64,000 bases of DNA. It comes from Caenorhabditis elegans (lineage: Eukaryota > Nematoda > Chromadorea > Rhabditida > Rhabditidae). Location: contig NC_003279.8 of assembly GCF_000002985.6 (NCBI RefSeq), forward strand, positions 14,446,001 through 14,510,000, given 5' to 3'. The notes under the pieces are model-generated. The model ran no database searches, was not told where the DNA came from, and worked only from the letters and a program-made list of their open reading frames with translations. The stretch's first letter is position 1. Each line of letters opens with the position of its first letter. Shown piece after piece: positions 1 through 10,927 of the stretch. A program made the translations under genes and the position numbers.

Positions 1-3000
1 ACTTACCTGATATCTCTGCCGGATCCCCTCCACACTGGCACTCAGCTCGACGTATTTAATGAGTGCAACATCACTCGGCACCCCAAAAATATCATTCTTC
101 TTCGGCTTGACCCGCTTCTTCCCAAGCTCCGTCGGTTCTGTCTCGGAGATCTGATCAGCTTCCTTCATAACTCCACCGGCTTGCCCGGAGACCTGCCCGG
201 TACGGGTGTCGACGATTGTGAACTTCTTCTTCATATGAGCACTGAGCATTGCTTCCGATGCACTTTTCTGCATGGCCCGCATCGTGGAGACCCTCCGCAT
301 ACCCCTCCTTACATGCTCAAATTGTCCGTTGTTGCAGACAGACATAACTGTTAGAATGTCGGGAAGCGGCTCTTCTAGACGCTCGGGACACTTCATGGAA
401 GCTTTCATGACTCGGAGGTGAGGATGCTTGAGATCTACCGCCTGGCCTGTCACAAGCCGGCTATTGAACCAAAGATCTGTGACAACCATCTGATTCATGG
501 TGAGAGTGCCTGATTTATCGGCACAGATTACGGTGGCGGCTCCGAGCTCGTCTATCAACTCCAGTTTCTTGATTAGAATATTCTTCTGCGCCATACGTCG
601 CGCAATAATTCTTAGCTGCGACATGACGGTTGCTGGTAGGCCTTGAGGCACATTTGCAACTATAATTACCACGAATCCAACGATAAAATGGTCGAGAACA
701 TTCTCGAATCTGGCTACAAAGCATCCGATAAAGAATACGACTGTGGCCATTGAGATTGCAACGATTGAAATGAAAGTGGAGAAGTTCTGAAGTTCGGTTT
801 GAAGGCGGCCAGATGGTGGAGGGATGTGGTGGTGTTGGTTGGCAAGGGCGCCGAGGACCTGGAATAAGGAAAAGTTTTTTTTTATAATGCACATATGTAA
901 GCCGAACAGTATATTAGGTCAAGTCTTTTGATTTTTTTTCTATTTTTTTCATTTCATCGTGAAACCAAAAAGTTTACATGCCCTGAATTATTAGACAGTT
1001 AGTTAACTACAATCGTGCAATATCAGCTCCAGGTACCCTCTTTTGGTAGCGATAGATATGTATGAATTTTGCATACACACCAAGCTACTTGTTTCACGCC
1101 AAGCTGCGGAAACTCGAAAGTGTCGGCCGCTCCAAACAACTACCTTTTCACACTACGTTGCGCACACCTCAAGCTGCGGAACCCTGAACGTGTCGGCCGC
1201 TGTTTGAAGTGTAAGTAAGTAAGTAAGTAAGTCAAAAGTGCTTGCAAAAATGGCTTTTTTAACTTTGAGCGGCGCTAACTTGAGGTACGTGAAAGATACA
1301 AAAATGTAATCAATTACAATATTAACAAACGCATCAATAGTTACATTTCATCAGTTGATCACTTTGTTGAATATGCACTGGTTGCTGAGCTACGATGAGT
1401 TTTAGTGGAGCTCGTCCAATTTTTCAAAACTCAAAACCCTATCTTTTCACTATATGACCCGTAACACCAAAACCACTAACAAAAAAATGTATCTGTTTCC
1501 AGGTCCTCGGCAAGGGCGCCGAGGACCTGGAATAAGGAAAGGTTTGGATAAATGTTAATATTCTTTTATTTTCGTTTTATAATGCACATGAGCCTAGCAA
1601 TACAAGTAATGTAACACGTGGGTGTTAAACTGTCTTATTTTGGATACGATCTACGTTGTTGATCTACCAAAAAAATGCGGGAGAAGAGACTGATTTCGCA
1701 TGGTTAAAAGTGTGTGTGTGTGCTGACGTCACATTTTTCCGGGCAAAAATTTCCCGCATTTTTTGTAGATCACGTCGCAATGAGACAGCATGACGCCACA
1801 TGATGTAAGTGATGTAAGCCCTAATGATTGGGGTACCGAAATCTGGGAAATATTTTTAATTGACTTCAAATTTTCCCCTGATTCCCAAAATCGATGTGAA
1901 AAAAATTTTAAAAAATTCCCTGATTTTATATTTACCCCGGTTTCTTTTTTCAAATGCGCGCCAAAACAAATTCGCATTGGAGCGCGCTTGCATCGTTTGA
2001 TTTTCTTTTTTATTTTTTTCATCGGTTTTTTACTTCAAAATATTTCGACAAAGATGAATGAAACTGGTTAAAAATTCGGCGGAAATGAGTAAAATAAGTT
2101 AAGAAAGTCAAAGCGCGCTCCAATGCGAATTTATTTTGGCGCGCATTTGAAAAAAAGAGACCGGCGGGGCATAAATTTGTGATTTCAAGCTTAAATATAA
2201 AATCAGGGAAATTTTTTTGATTTTTTTTCCCATCGATATTCGAAATCAGGGAAAAATTTGGAGTCATTTGAAAAGATTTCCCAGATTTCGGTACACCACC
2301 TTTAATATCGTAGCCTAAAAACTAGGGCTGTACAAATCGGCGTCCGGTCGTCCGATTTTGACACCACCGGACGCACTGCGTCCGGTTGTACAGCCCTACT
2401 AAAAACCTTTAATCTTTTAAGTTACAAGCACGTGAGCAAAACGTGTTGTCATTTTGCAAATTTGAACCTTAAATCGGGATCTTTAAGGATTCCTTATGTT
2501 TATAGACATAGGGCCTTAACCATAAGTCGCATAGACTTCAATAGAATCCCATAGGAACATATGGTCTTAAATAGTCCAATTTTCTTGGGACCCCGGGGTC
2601 CTAATCAGCCTCATATATAACAGAATACTATATTAGTGCTTAAATGTAGGCACGTAGTGTCAGGCTGTCCCATTACGGTTTGATCTACAAAAAGTGCGGG
2701 AAAATTGTTTTCGTGCAAAATCAGTTAAGAAGTATGCGTCTCTAAATTCCCGCGATTTTCGTAGATCACCGTAGATCAAACCAAAATGGGACACTCTGAC
2801 TCTGAAAAAAGCATCATACTCACCGTGAACTTGCCTGTCCTTATAACAATCCCGATTCCTTCTCCCTCCGTACAATACGATCCCATGAATGCGACATTAC
2901 ACGCGTCGAACACCGATACATTCGCCTGAACCGGATCGGATTTGTACTCCTGGGGCATTCGATGGCCCGTCACATCGTGACTTTCGATCATTAGACAGTT

Positions 3001-5812
3001 GGCTTGAAGGATCCGCATGTCTGCTGGGATCTTGTAGCCGGCTCTGGAAAGTTTTGACGGCGGCTTAAACTAGGTTAGGGGTTAAGTGGAGGGATGTACC
3101 TGAGATAGACAAGATCGCCTACGACAATCTCGTCGGCTTTGATCTCCTGTTCCTCGCAGTCTCGGATCACGTAGGACATTACTGGCATCATGTCTCGGTT
3201 TTCTTGGAGAACCTGGAAGATTTACGAGCTTAAACCTGGCATACTTCGCCGAGAATAAAAATTTCCGGCAAATCGGCAATTTACCGAAAGTGAAAATTTC
3301 CGGCAAATCGGCAATTTACCGAAAGTGAAAATTTCCGGCAAATCGGCAATTTACCGAAAGTGAAAATTTCCGGCAAATCGGCAATTTACCGAAAGTGAAA
3401 ATTTCCGGCAAATCGGCAATTTACCGAAAGTGAAAATTTCCGGCAAATCGGCAATTTGTCGAAAACGAAAATTTCCGGCAAATCGGCAGTTTACCGAAAG
3501 TGAAAATTTCCGGCAAATCGGCAATTTACCGAAAGTGAAAATTTCCGGCAAATCGGCAATTACCGCCCACCTCATTTATGGGGTAAGATGATATTGAATC
3601 AGAACTCGGGCCGAAAATGTTAAAGAAAAGAGAAGCCTACAGGAATTTTTTGATTCTCAGCGAAATCCTAAGTTATTAACAAGTTGAAAGTAGTCTAAGC
3701 TTTGTGTTCCTACGGTTCCTACTGTGCCTACCTTCTTCGCCTTCGCCTGCTGCCAATACGACAGCATTCCCATGAACACAACGACCGCAATAAGAATTAT
3801 GGCACAGTACAGGTTGAGTGGCTCATTGAATCCACGTGCCATATGGATAAAGTACGTCATTACTGACAGTACGGCGGCGCCGAGTAGAAGAATCCAGAAT
3901 TTGAAGTGGAATTGAGAGAGGAAGAATCGAGAGAGACTCGGCTCCTGTGGACGGTCTATTTGGTTGAGGCCACCGTCTTTTAGGCGTTTTCTGGAATTTT
4001 GGAAGGGTGAGTAGGCCGTCAGTGAGTCCCATTTTGGTTTGATCTACGGTGATCTACAAAAAATTCTTGAGTTGAGAAGCGCAGACTTCTCAACTGATTT
4101 TGCATGGAATTCCCGCATTTTTTGTAGATCACACCGTAATGGGACAACCTGACACACCACGTGGGATGATGTATTAACATTTAAAAAATTATGTTATTTT
4201 ATCCTGCGTTTGGGTCTATGGGCTTTTGGGGTCAACATTTCAAATTCTCAGATCTCAAGAGAACAGGCCCGTTCTAAAAATGTTTATTGCTCAGGTTCAT
4301 GATCTAGTCACGCCTGGGCTCAAGACGTTAATTCCCAAAATGCATGGTTTATCCAATATTAGGATCAAATATGGGACTATAAGGGGTACCATGAGGTGTC
4401 AGAGTGTCCCATTTCGGTTTGATCTACGTAGACGTGCAAAAAATGCGGGAGTTGAGACGCAGACTTCTCAACTGATTTTGCATGGAATTCCCGCATTTTT
4501 GTAGATCAAACCGTAATGGGACAACCTGACACACCACGTGGGATGATGGATGTATTAACATTTAAAAATCATGTTTTTTTTATCCTGCGTTTGGGCCTAT
4601 AGGCTTTCGAACTATGGCCAAAATTTCAAACTTTTTGGGACCCGTACTAAAGTTTGTTTCATTGTTCAGGTTCCAAACAAATCAAAGCTGATCGATTCAC
4701 GTCGCGGGGCTGAAGACGCTAATTCCCAAAAAGCATGTCTTATCCAATATTAGGATCTATAGGCACCACAGTACCGACAATTCAAATTTGCCGATGCTAG
4801 TTAATTAGGTTGAAGCACATAAGGTCTGATCTACTAAAAATGCGGGACTTTTTCCTCACAAATATGTGCCGTCAGTACGTTCTTAATCATGCGAAATCAG
4901 TTGAGAAGTTTGCGTCTAAATTTCCACGATTCTCGTAGATCTACGTAGATCAAACCGTAATGGGACAGCCAGACAACACGTGTCAAAGACGCAATTTCAA
5001 AAATTCAAGCAAAAAAAAAATTCCGGGAAAATCCCTTCAACTTACTTTGCCTCATCACTGTGCAGCCCATCGCTCCTCTCGGCGCATTGTGGAAAAACGT
5101 ACGAGTCCGGGTACAGGTCCTGTAACGTTAAATATTTTGTTGAGGTTAAGGATGACTACAAACTACAAAGTTAGCCACGCGCGTGATTTTTTCAGAAAGA
5201 TCATCCTTCATTTGAATGGTCTTTGAGCTATAGGAAGGTTTTAATCGTCTTGTCTACAAACTACAAACTCAAAAACTACGAACTAAATAGATTGCAGTTT
5301 CTGCAACCTGTTCGTCTACAAACTATAAACTACAAACTAGAGTCTAGTTTGTAGCCTGTAGCCTGCTACCCGCCTACCAACTCACCCGTATCTGATCTAC
5401 GGAAAGTGTGTGCTCGACGAACGAAGTCTTTATAATATCGTGCAGCGTCATTCCGTGATCAGTTTCCTCTTTTTCGGCTCTCTTCCGTTTCGCTTTCTCC
5501 TTAGTGACTGTATTATCAGCTGATGAAGAGCATATTGATGTTCCAGCACTCTCGTGTATGTCGACGACACCATTTCTTCCAGGGTGTTGGGGTTCTGCAA
5601 AATTGATGTTTTTGTGGAACTTTCATCACTTTTTTCGAAAAGCTTCATATCTTGCGACCCGTAATAGCTATCAAAAAATTTTCAACTACAAATTTATTGC
5701 TCACATCTTGGGCAACAAATTCGTAGTGAAAAAGTTCCCGCCATCTTTCAAACTGACCGAGTTACACCCCCTCAAAACAACACCCGCGTAAAAAAAACTC
5801 ACTCCGAGTCAT
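1..5812 (-). CDS. catp-1: P-type ATPase alpha subunit, Na,K/H,K-ATPase-like (CATP-1), 3' part outside window
   Basis: Exons (minus): 5803-5812 (ATG 5810-5812), 5386-5594, 5046-5119, 3732-3990, 3100-3212, 2824-3043 and 7-858. The donor at 1-6 leads to exons off the window. The joined frame stays open and gives 579 residues. In order I see a basic N-terminal region, a first hydrophobic pair in exon 4 (near AAVLSVMTYF and CAIILIAVVVFMG), the actuator domain, a second membrane pair in exon 7, and the start of the P domain. The family pumps cations across the plasma membrane through an aspartyl-phosphate. Here TGES reads TGHR (residues 247-250), PEGL of M4 reads PQGL (Q367) and DKTGT reads DKSGT (D409), so transport is doubtful. 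I recall published work giving catp-1 a role in developmental timing independent of pumping. Introns 3, 4 and 6 are full of repeats. Confidence 0.93.
1497..1540. repeat. Duplicated catp-1 exon-7 acceptor edge, also a hairpin
   Basis: Bases 1509-1540 repeat 841-872 exactly. That segment is the 5' end of catp-1 exon 7 plus its acceptor. Bases 1497-1511 are the inverse of 1518-1532, giving a 15-bp stem with a 6-nt loop. The shared text TTATAATGCACAT follows both copies. The copy sits inside the 1965-nt intron 6. Confidence 0.85.
1615..1803. mobile_element. MITE-like inverted-repeat element (family A, diverged copy)
   Basis: Begins CACGTGGGTGT and ends near CGCCACATGATG. It has GATCTAC/GTAGATC blocks next to ATGCGGGA/TCCCGCAT in inverted order. 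The same plan recurs at 2657, 4017, 4393, 4828, 12643, 39901, 60728 and 61073. No coding capacity. Confidence 0.6.
1832..2297. repeat. Foldback repeat carrying GGAGCGC motif
   Basis: GGTACCGAAATCTGGGAAAT at the left is inverted as TTTCCCAGATTTCGGTAC at the right. The arms are about 190-200 bp and imperfect. Each arm holds one ATTCGCATTGGAGCGCGCTT-type motif facing the centre. No coding sequence seen. Confidence 0.7.
2323..2398. repeat. Small hairpin element
   Basis: TAGGGCTGTACAA is inverted as TTGTACAGCCCTA. Inner CGTCCGG/CCGGACG segments extend the pairing. About 76 bp, non-coding. Confidence 0.65.
2657..2807. mobile_element. MITE-like inverted-repeat element (family A)
   Basis: Outer ends GTGTCAGGCTGTCCCATTA and TGGGACACTCTGAC are inverted. 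Inside are GGTTTGATCTAC and GTAGATCAAACC, then GCGGGA/TCCCGC. It abuts catp-1 exon 6 (edge 2824). Confidence 0.75.
3247..3566 (-). repeat. 35-bp satellite, about 9 units, in catp-1 intron 4
   Basis: Units of about 35 bp containing ATTTCCGGCAAATCGGCAAT and TTACCGAAAGTGAAA. This is the reverse complement of the large array at 6256-8690, so the two arrays are inverted around the catp-1 5' end. Confidence 0.92.
4017..4772. repeat. Tandem duplication of a family A MITE plus about 220 bp of flank
   Basis: Copy 1 (about 4017-4386) and copy 2 (about 4393-4770) both contain a family A element (4017-4163; 4393-4549). Each is followed by shared text: GGGATGATG, TATTAACATTTAAAAA, TTTATCCTGCGTTTGGG, TTAATTCCCAAAA (copy 2 CTAATTCCCAAAA) and TTATCCAATATTAGGATC. 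The flank is more diverged than the element. Lies in catp-1 intron 3. Confidence 0.8.
4828..4985. mobile_element. MITE-like inverted-repeat element (family A)
   Basis: GGTCTGATCTACTAAAAATG at the left pairs with CGTAGATCAAACCGTAATGG at the right. The interior has TTGAGAAGTTTGCGTCT. The left outer end is eroded. Confidence 0.6.
5224..5366. repeat. ACTACAAACT simple repeat tract
   Basis: Runs of CTACAAACTACAAACT with TAGTTTGTAGCCTGTAG at the end. The related GTTTGTAGTTTGTAGTC phrase recurs dozens of times at 44.8-50 kb. Confidence 0.6.
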
Positions 5813-6255
5813 ACAGTAACCACAGCCGTGCGTAGATTTTTGTGATTATGGCCGCGAAATTTGATATGTGTGTTTTTTCTGAAATTTGAAACTTTTAATG
5901 GTAAAAACAATAGGAAATAATGAGAAGAATGGGGTGTGTGTGTGTAACAACAGAAGAATAGAAAAGAAATCAATTATCAAAAAGGCAAAAGAGATAGATA
6001 CAAAGACCGATATGATTTTAACAGGAGATGTAGAAATAGAGAAGTTTGGTGAGAGAGTGAGAGGGTGAGTAGAGAAGACATACAGATGTAAAGAAGGCAT
6101 ATTTTGATGTACAAATATCATGACAAGGGGGGGTATTGTCACGAGATACCCCCTCTCAAAACTTTTAAAGGTGATTAGGCATGTCTTGGGATTCAATGTG
6201 GAGATTTTTGTGGAAACTTGTGGAATGTGGAATTGTGAAAATATTTTTTAAAAAG
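5813..6255. other. 5' flank of catp-1, no further feature
   Basis: Holds the candidate trans-splice acceptor and a purine-rich stretch, with no convincing exon. The promoter must lie here or inside the repeats beyond. Confidence 0.4.
5879..5884 (-). promoter_or_regulatory. Candidate trans-splice acceptor for catp-1
   Basis: On the minus strand AAATTTCAG ends about 67 nt upstream of the catp-1 ATG, with no donor seen upstream. It matches the nematode acceptor consensus, so an SL leader could be added here. Inference only. Confidence 0.45.
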
Positions 6256-8690
6256 TGCCGATTTGCCGGAAATTTTCATTTTCGGCGAAGTGCCGATTTG
6301 CCGGAAATTTTCACTTTCGGTAAACTGCCGATTTACCGGAAATTTTCACTTTCGGTAAATTATTGCCGGAAATTTTCATTTTCGGCGAAGTGCCGATTTG
6401 CCGGAAATTTTCACTCTCGGTAAATTGCCGATTAGCCGGAAATTTTCACTTTCGGTAAATATCCGATTTGCCAGAAATTTTCACTTTCGGTAAATTGCCG
6501 ATTTGGCAGAAATTTTCACTTTCGGTAAATTGCCGATTTGCCGGAAATTTTCACTTTCGGTAAATTGCCGATTTGCCGGAAATTTTCACTTTCGGTAAAT
6601 ATCCGATTTGCCAGAAATTTTCACTTTCGGTAAATTGCCGATTTGCCGGAAATTTTCACTTTCGGTAAATTGCCGATTTGGCAGAAATTTTCACTTTCGG
6701 TAAATTGCCGATTTGCCGGAAATTTTCACTTTCGGTAAATTGCCGATTTGGCAGAAATTTTCACTTTCGGTAAATTGCCGATTTGCCGGAAATTTTCACT
6801 CTCGGTAAATTGCCGATTAGCCGGAAATTTTCACTTTCGGTAAATATCCGATTTGCCAGAAATTTTCACTTTCGGTAAATTGCCGATTTGGCAGAAATTT
6901 TCACTTTCGGTAAATTGCCGATTTGCCGGAAATTTTCACTTTCGGTAAATTGCCGATTTGCCGGAAATTTTCACTTTCGGTAAATATCCGATTTGCCAGA
7001 AATTTTCACTTTCGGTGAATTGCCGATTTGCCGGAAATTTTCACTTTCGGTAAATTGCCGATTTGGCAGAAATTTTCACTTTCGGTAAATTGCCGATTTG
7101 CCGGAAATTTTCACTTTCGGTAAATTGCCGATTTGGCAGAAATTTTCACTTTCGGTAAATTGCCGATTTGCCGGAAATTTTCACTTTCGGTAAATTGCCG
7201 ATTTGCCGGAAATTTTCACTTTCGGTAAATTGCCGATTTGCCGGAAATTTTCACTTTCGGTAAATTGCCGATTTGCCGGAAATTTTCACTTTCGGTAAAT
7301 TGCCGATTTGCCGGAAATTTTCACTTTCGGTAAATTGCCGATTTGCCGGAAATTTTCACTTTCGGTAAATTGCCGATTTGCCGGAAATTTTCACTTTCGG
7401 TAAATTGCCGATTTGCCGGAAATTTTCACTTTCGGTAAATATCCGATTTGCCAGAAATTTTCACTTTCGGTAAATTGCCGATTTGCCGGAAATTTTCACT
7501 TTCGGTAAATTGCCGATTTGCCGGAAATTTTCACTTTCGGTAAATATCCGATTTGCCAGAAATTTTCACTTTCGGTAAATTGCCGATTTGGCAGAAATTT
7601 TCACTTTCGGTAAATTGCCGATTTGCCGGAAATTTTCACTTTCGGTAAATTGCCGATTTGCCGGAAATTTTCACTTTCGGTAAATTGCCGATTTGCCGGA
7701 AATTTTCACTTTCGGTAAATATCCGATTTGCCGGAAAATTTCACTTTCGGTAAATTGCCGATTTGCCAGAAATTTTCACTTTCGGTAAATTGCCGATTTG
7801 CCGGAAATTTTCACTTTCGGTAAATTGCCGATTTGCCGGAAATTTTCACTTTCGGTAAATTGCCGATTTGCCGGAAATTTTCACTTTCGGTAAATATCCG
7901 ATTTGCCAGAAATTTTCACTTTCGGTAAATTGCCGATTTGCCGGAAATTTTCACTTTCGGTAAATTGCCGATTTGCCGGAAATTTTCACTTTCGGTAAAT
8001 TGCCGATTTGCCGGAAATTTTCACTTTCGGTAAATTGCCGATTTGCCGGAAATTTTCACTTTCGGTAAATTGCCGATTTGCCGGAAATTTTCACTTTCGG
8101 TAAATTGCCGATTTGCCGGAAATTTTCACTTTCGGTAAATTGCCGATTTGGCAGAAATTTTCACTTTCGGTAAATTGCCGATTTGCCGGAAATTTTCACT
8201 TTCGGTAAATTGCCGATTTGCCGGAAATTTTCACTTTCGGTAAATTGCCGATTTGCCGGAAATTTTCACTTTCGGTAAATATCCGATTTGCCAGAAATTT
8301 TCACTTTCGGTAAATTGCCGATTTGCCGGAAATTTTCACTTTCGGTAAATTGCCGATTTGCCGGAAATTTTCACTTTCGGTAAATTGCCGATTTGCCGGA
8401 AATTTTCACTTTCGGTAAATTGCCGATTTGGCAGAAATTTTCACTTTCGGTAAATTGCCGATTTGCCGGAAATTTTCACTTTCGGTAAATTGCCGATTTG
8501 GCAGAAATTTTCACTTTCGGTAAATTGCCGATTTGCCGGAAATTTTCACTTTCGGTAAATTGCCGATTTGCCGGAAATTTTCACTTTCGGTAAATTGCCG
8601 ATTTGCCGGAAATTTTCACTTTCGGTAAATTGCCGATTTGCCGGAAATTTTCAATTTCGCCGATTTGCCGATTTGCTAAGAAATTTTAAA
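6256..8690 (+). repeat. 35-bp satellite array, about 68 units, with higher-order structure
   Basis: The unit is TGCCGATTTGCCGGAAATTT followed by TCACTTTCGGTAAAT. Lines 420 bases apart (12 units) are in register, confirming 35 bp. Two variants recur: one with ATCCGATTTGCCAG (starts 6461, 6601, 6846, 6986, 7441, 7546, 7896, 8281; 7721 mixed) and one with GATTTGGCAG (6496, 6671, 6741, 6881, 7056, 7126, 7581, 8141, 8421, 8491). Short open frames across it are artefacts. Confidence 0.97.
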
Positions 8691-8958
8691 CTCCGGCAAT
8701 TTGCCGATAAAAACAGTGCTGCCGTTTAATTTTTCTACTACCAGTAGGGGGTGCAAGACTAATTTTTAAAGCTGCAAAATTTTATCGGCACTTCAATTTT
8801 GGAATTTTAACGCTGATTAACGAAGAAATATTAATATAGTATGTAGGACTAAAGGTAATACAATGTATGTAAGTTGATCAAGGAGCTGACCCAGATAACG
8901 GTTTTACCCGAAAATTGGAACATGGAGGTAATAATCATAATGATCGGTATATGCAATT
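8691..8958. other. Unique AT-rich spacer
   Basis: Between the satellite and the first transposon-end fragment. No exon or repeat recognised. Confidence 0.4.
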
Positions 8959-9172
8959 CAGTGCGTCCAACTTCTATAGCCCCCTCTAATTTGACGGTTT
9001 GGAGCTTTTCAAAATATTTTTTTGGAAAAGTGTTAGTGCAGTTCGATAGCAAATGTTGAGAAACCTATGCTCCCCAATGCTTATGATGATATCTCAAAAA
9101 TCACGGCAATTAGGCCAAAATATCGGAAAAATGGCCGTCCAACTTCTATAGAACACCCCCTCTGATTTTTGT
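8959..9172 (+). mobile_element. Solo end fragment of the CAGTGCGTCC foldback element
   Basis: Begins CAGTGCGTCCAACTTCTATA like 9454 and follows it for about 210 bp, including the internal second CCGTCCAACTTCTATAG. There is no TA before it and no opposite end, so it is a truncated or solo end. Confidence 0.75.
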
Positions 9173-9453
9173 CGAAAGTTGAAAATGAAAACTGCATACT
9201 TATATTGGTGATACTACCTTGGTACAGTTTTCAATTCAGGCTGAAAATTAATTTTTATGAAACTACCGTAACCCTACATTATTTCTACCGTACCACTATT
9301 GTACCACTACAGTACCCCGACTATATCCCTACACTAACCCTAACTCACTATCCCTCCAGAAGCCAAAACTTCACAGACTACAAAGATTACATAGACTACA
9401 AACTATGGACACACAGAATAAGCGCTTTATATATAGTAAATGGTATATATATA

Positions 9454-10902
9454 CAGTGCGTCCAACTTCTATAGCACCCCCCTCTAATTTGGCGGTTTGG
9501 ATCTTTTCAAAATATTTTCAGGAAAAGTGTTAGTGCAGTTCGATAGCAAATGTTGAAAAACCTATGCTCCCCAATTTTTATTATGATATCTCAAAAATCA
9601 CGGAAATTAGGTTAAAGTATCGGAAAAATGACCGTCCAACTTCTATAGCACCCCCTCTGATTTTTGACAATTTCCGGTAAAATCGGGGGTTTCTTTGTAA
9701 TTCATGAATTTATTTTGTGAATAACTTCACACCAAAATGATCAGACGGTTTCACTTTTACATTTAAAAAATAAATATACCACTTGAAAACACGTGGAATG
9801 CCTGGGATTGTCCTGGAACGTTCTTATTTGCTTCAGAGGCCATATCTCGGCTCCCAATCGGTTTCGCAACACCAAACTTTATCAAAATGTTCTTCTCCGT
9901 CTATTTATTACTATATAGTTAGTTGTAGAGAACATTCATTCATATTAACCAAATGGTAAAAGGAGTAACTGCAGTGATTTTTAGAAGGCTTGATTTAACT
10001 CTGGAAATGAGCGTTTGGAGGCGCAGAGATAATGATTGAGAATACATTTTCGACAAAAAATTACTAAATTATAACAAAAATTGAAAATTATATTATATGA
10101 ACATCAAATCCGTGGAAATCCATGGATAAATCAAATGCCAGACTAATTGTCGCATGTTAGCTTGAGAAAACTACTTGCGGCCTCGCTTTGCCTTTGTCCT
10201 CTTTTTTGAGCGGTCTCGTGAACTCGTCCAAATAAAATTTCAAAGACTTCTAATCAAAATCGAAGCTTCAAAGATATTTAAATCATATGAGCTGAAATTC
10301 TATACCATACAAAGTCAAAACCTTCAGCTCTGCGCCTCCAAACGCTCGTTTCCAGAGTTAAATCAAGCCTTCTAAAAATCACTGCAGTTACTCCCTTTTC
10401 CATTTGGTTAATATGAATGAATGTTCTCTACAACTAACTATATAGTAATAAATAGACGGAGAAGAACATTTTGATAAAGTTTGGTGTTGCGAAACCGATT
10501 GGGAGCCGAGATATGGCCTCTGAAGCAAATAAGAACGTTCCAGGACAATCCCAGGCATTCCACGTGTTTTCAAGTGGTATATTTATTTTTTAAATGTAAA
10601 AGTGAAACCGTCTGTTCATTTTGGTGTAAAGTTATTCACAAAATAAATTCATGAATTACAAAGAAACCCCCGATTTTACCGGAAATTGTCAAAAATCAGA
10701 GGGGGTGCTATAGAAGTTGGACGGTCATTTTTCCGATATTTTGACCTAATTTCCGTGATTTTTAAGATATCATAATAAAAATTGGGGAGCATAGGTTTTT
10801 CAACATTTGCTATCGAACTGCACTAACACTTTTCCTGAAAATATTTTGAAAAGATCCAAACCGCCAAATTAGAGGGGGGTGCTATAGAAGTTGGACGCAC
10901 TG
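9454..10902. mobile_element. Tc1/mariner-type non-autonomous foldback transposon, 1449 bp
   Basis: Left end TA|CAGTGCGTCCAACTTCT and right end AGAAGTTGGACGCACTG|TA are perfect inverses at the tips, and each is flanked by TA. CAGT ends and TA target duplication are typical of Tc1/mariner elements. The arms are 575 bp (9454-10028 and 10328-10902) around a 299-bp spacer. Each arm repeats the CGTCCAACTTCTATAGCACC core about 180 bp inside the tip. No transposase frame is visible, so it would need a partner in trans. Confidence 0.88.
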
Positions 10903-10927
10903 TATATATATATATATATATATATAG
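10903..10927. repeat. TA microsatellite
   Basis: Run of TATATA directly abutting the transposon right end. A similar run precedes the left end at 9444-9453. Confidence 0.9.

Noticed and set aside
515..892. 125-codon minus-strand frame
   Set aside because: Out-of-frame shadow of catp-1 exon 7. The true frame carries the ATPase motifs.
3247..8690. CRISPR-like regular repeat arrays
   Set aside because: Units are contiguous 35-bp satellites without unique spacers, in a eukaryotic genome.
9169..9474. 101-codon plus-strand frame
   Set aside because: Spans unique AT-rich sequence into a transposon end, with no codon or splice support.
9454..10902. Transposase gene inside the foldback element
   Set aside because: All frames are short and mirrored by the arms. 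The 299-bp spacer holds no recognisable transposase.
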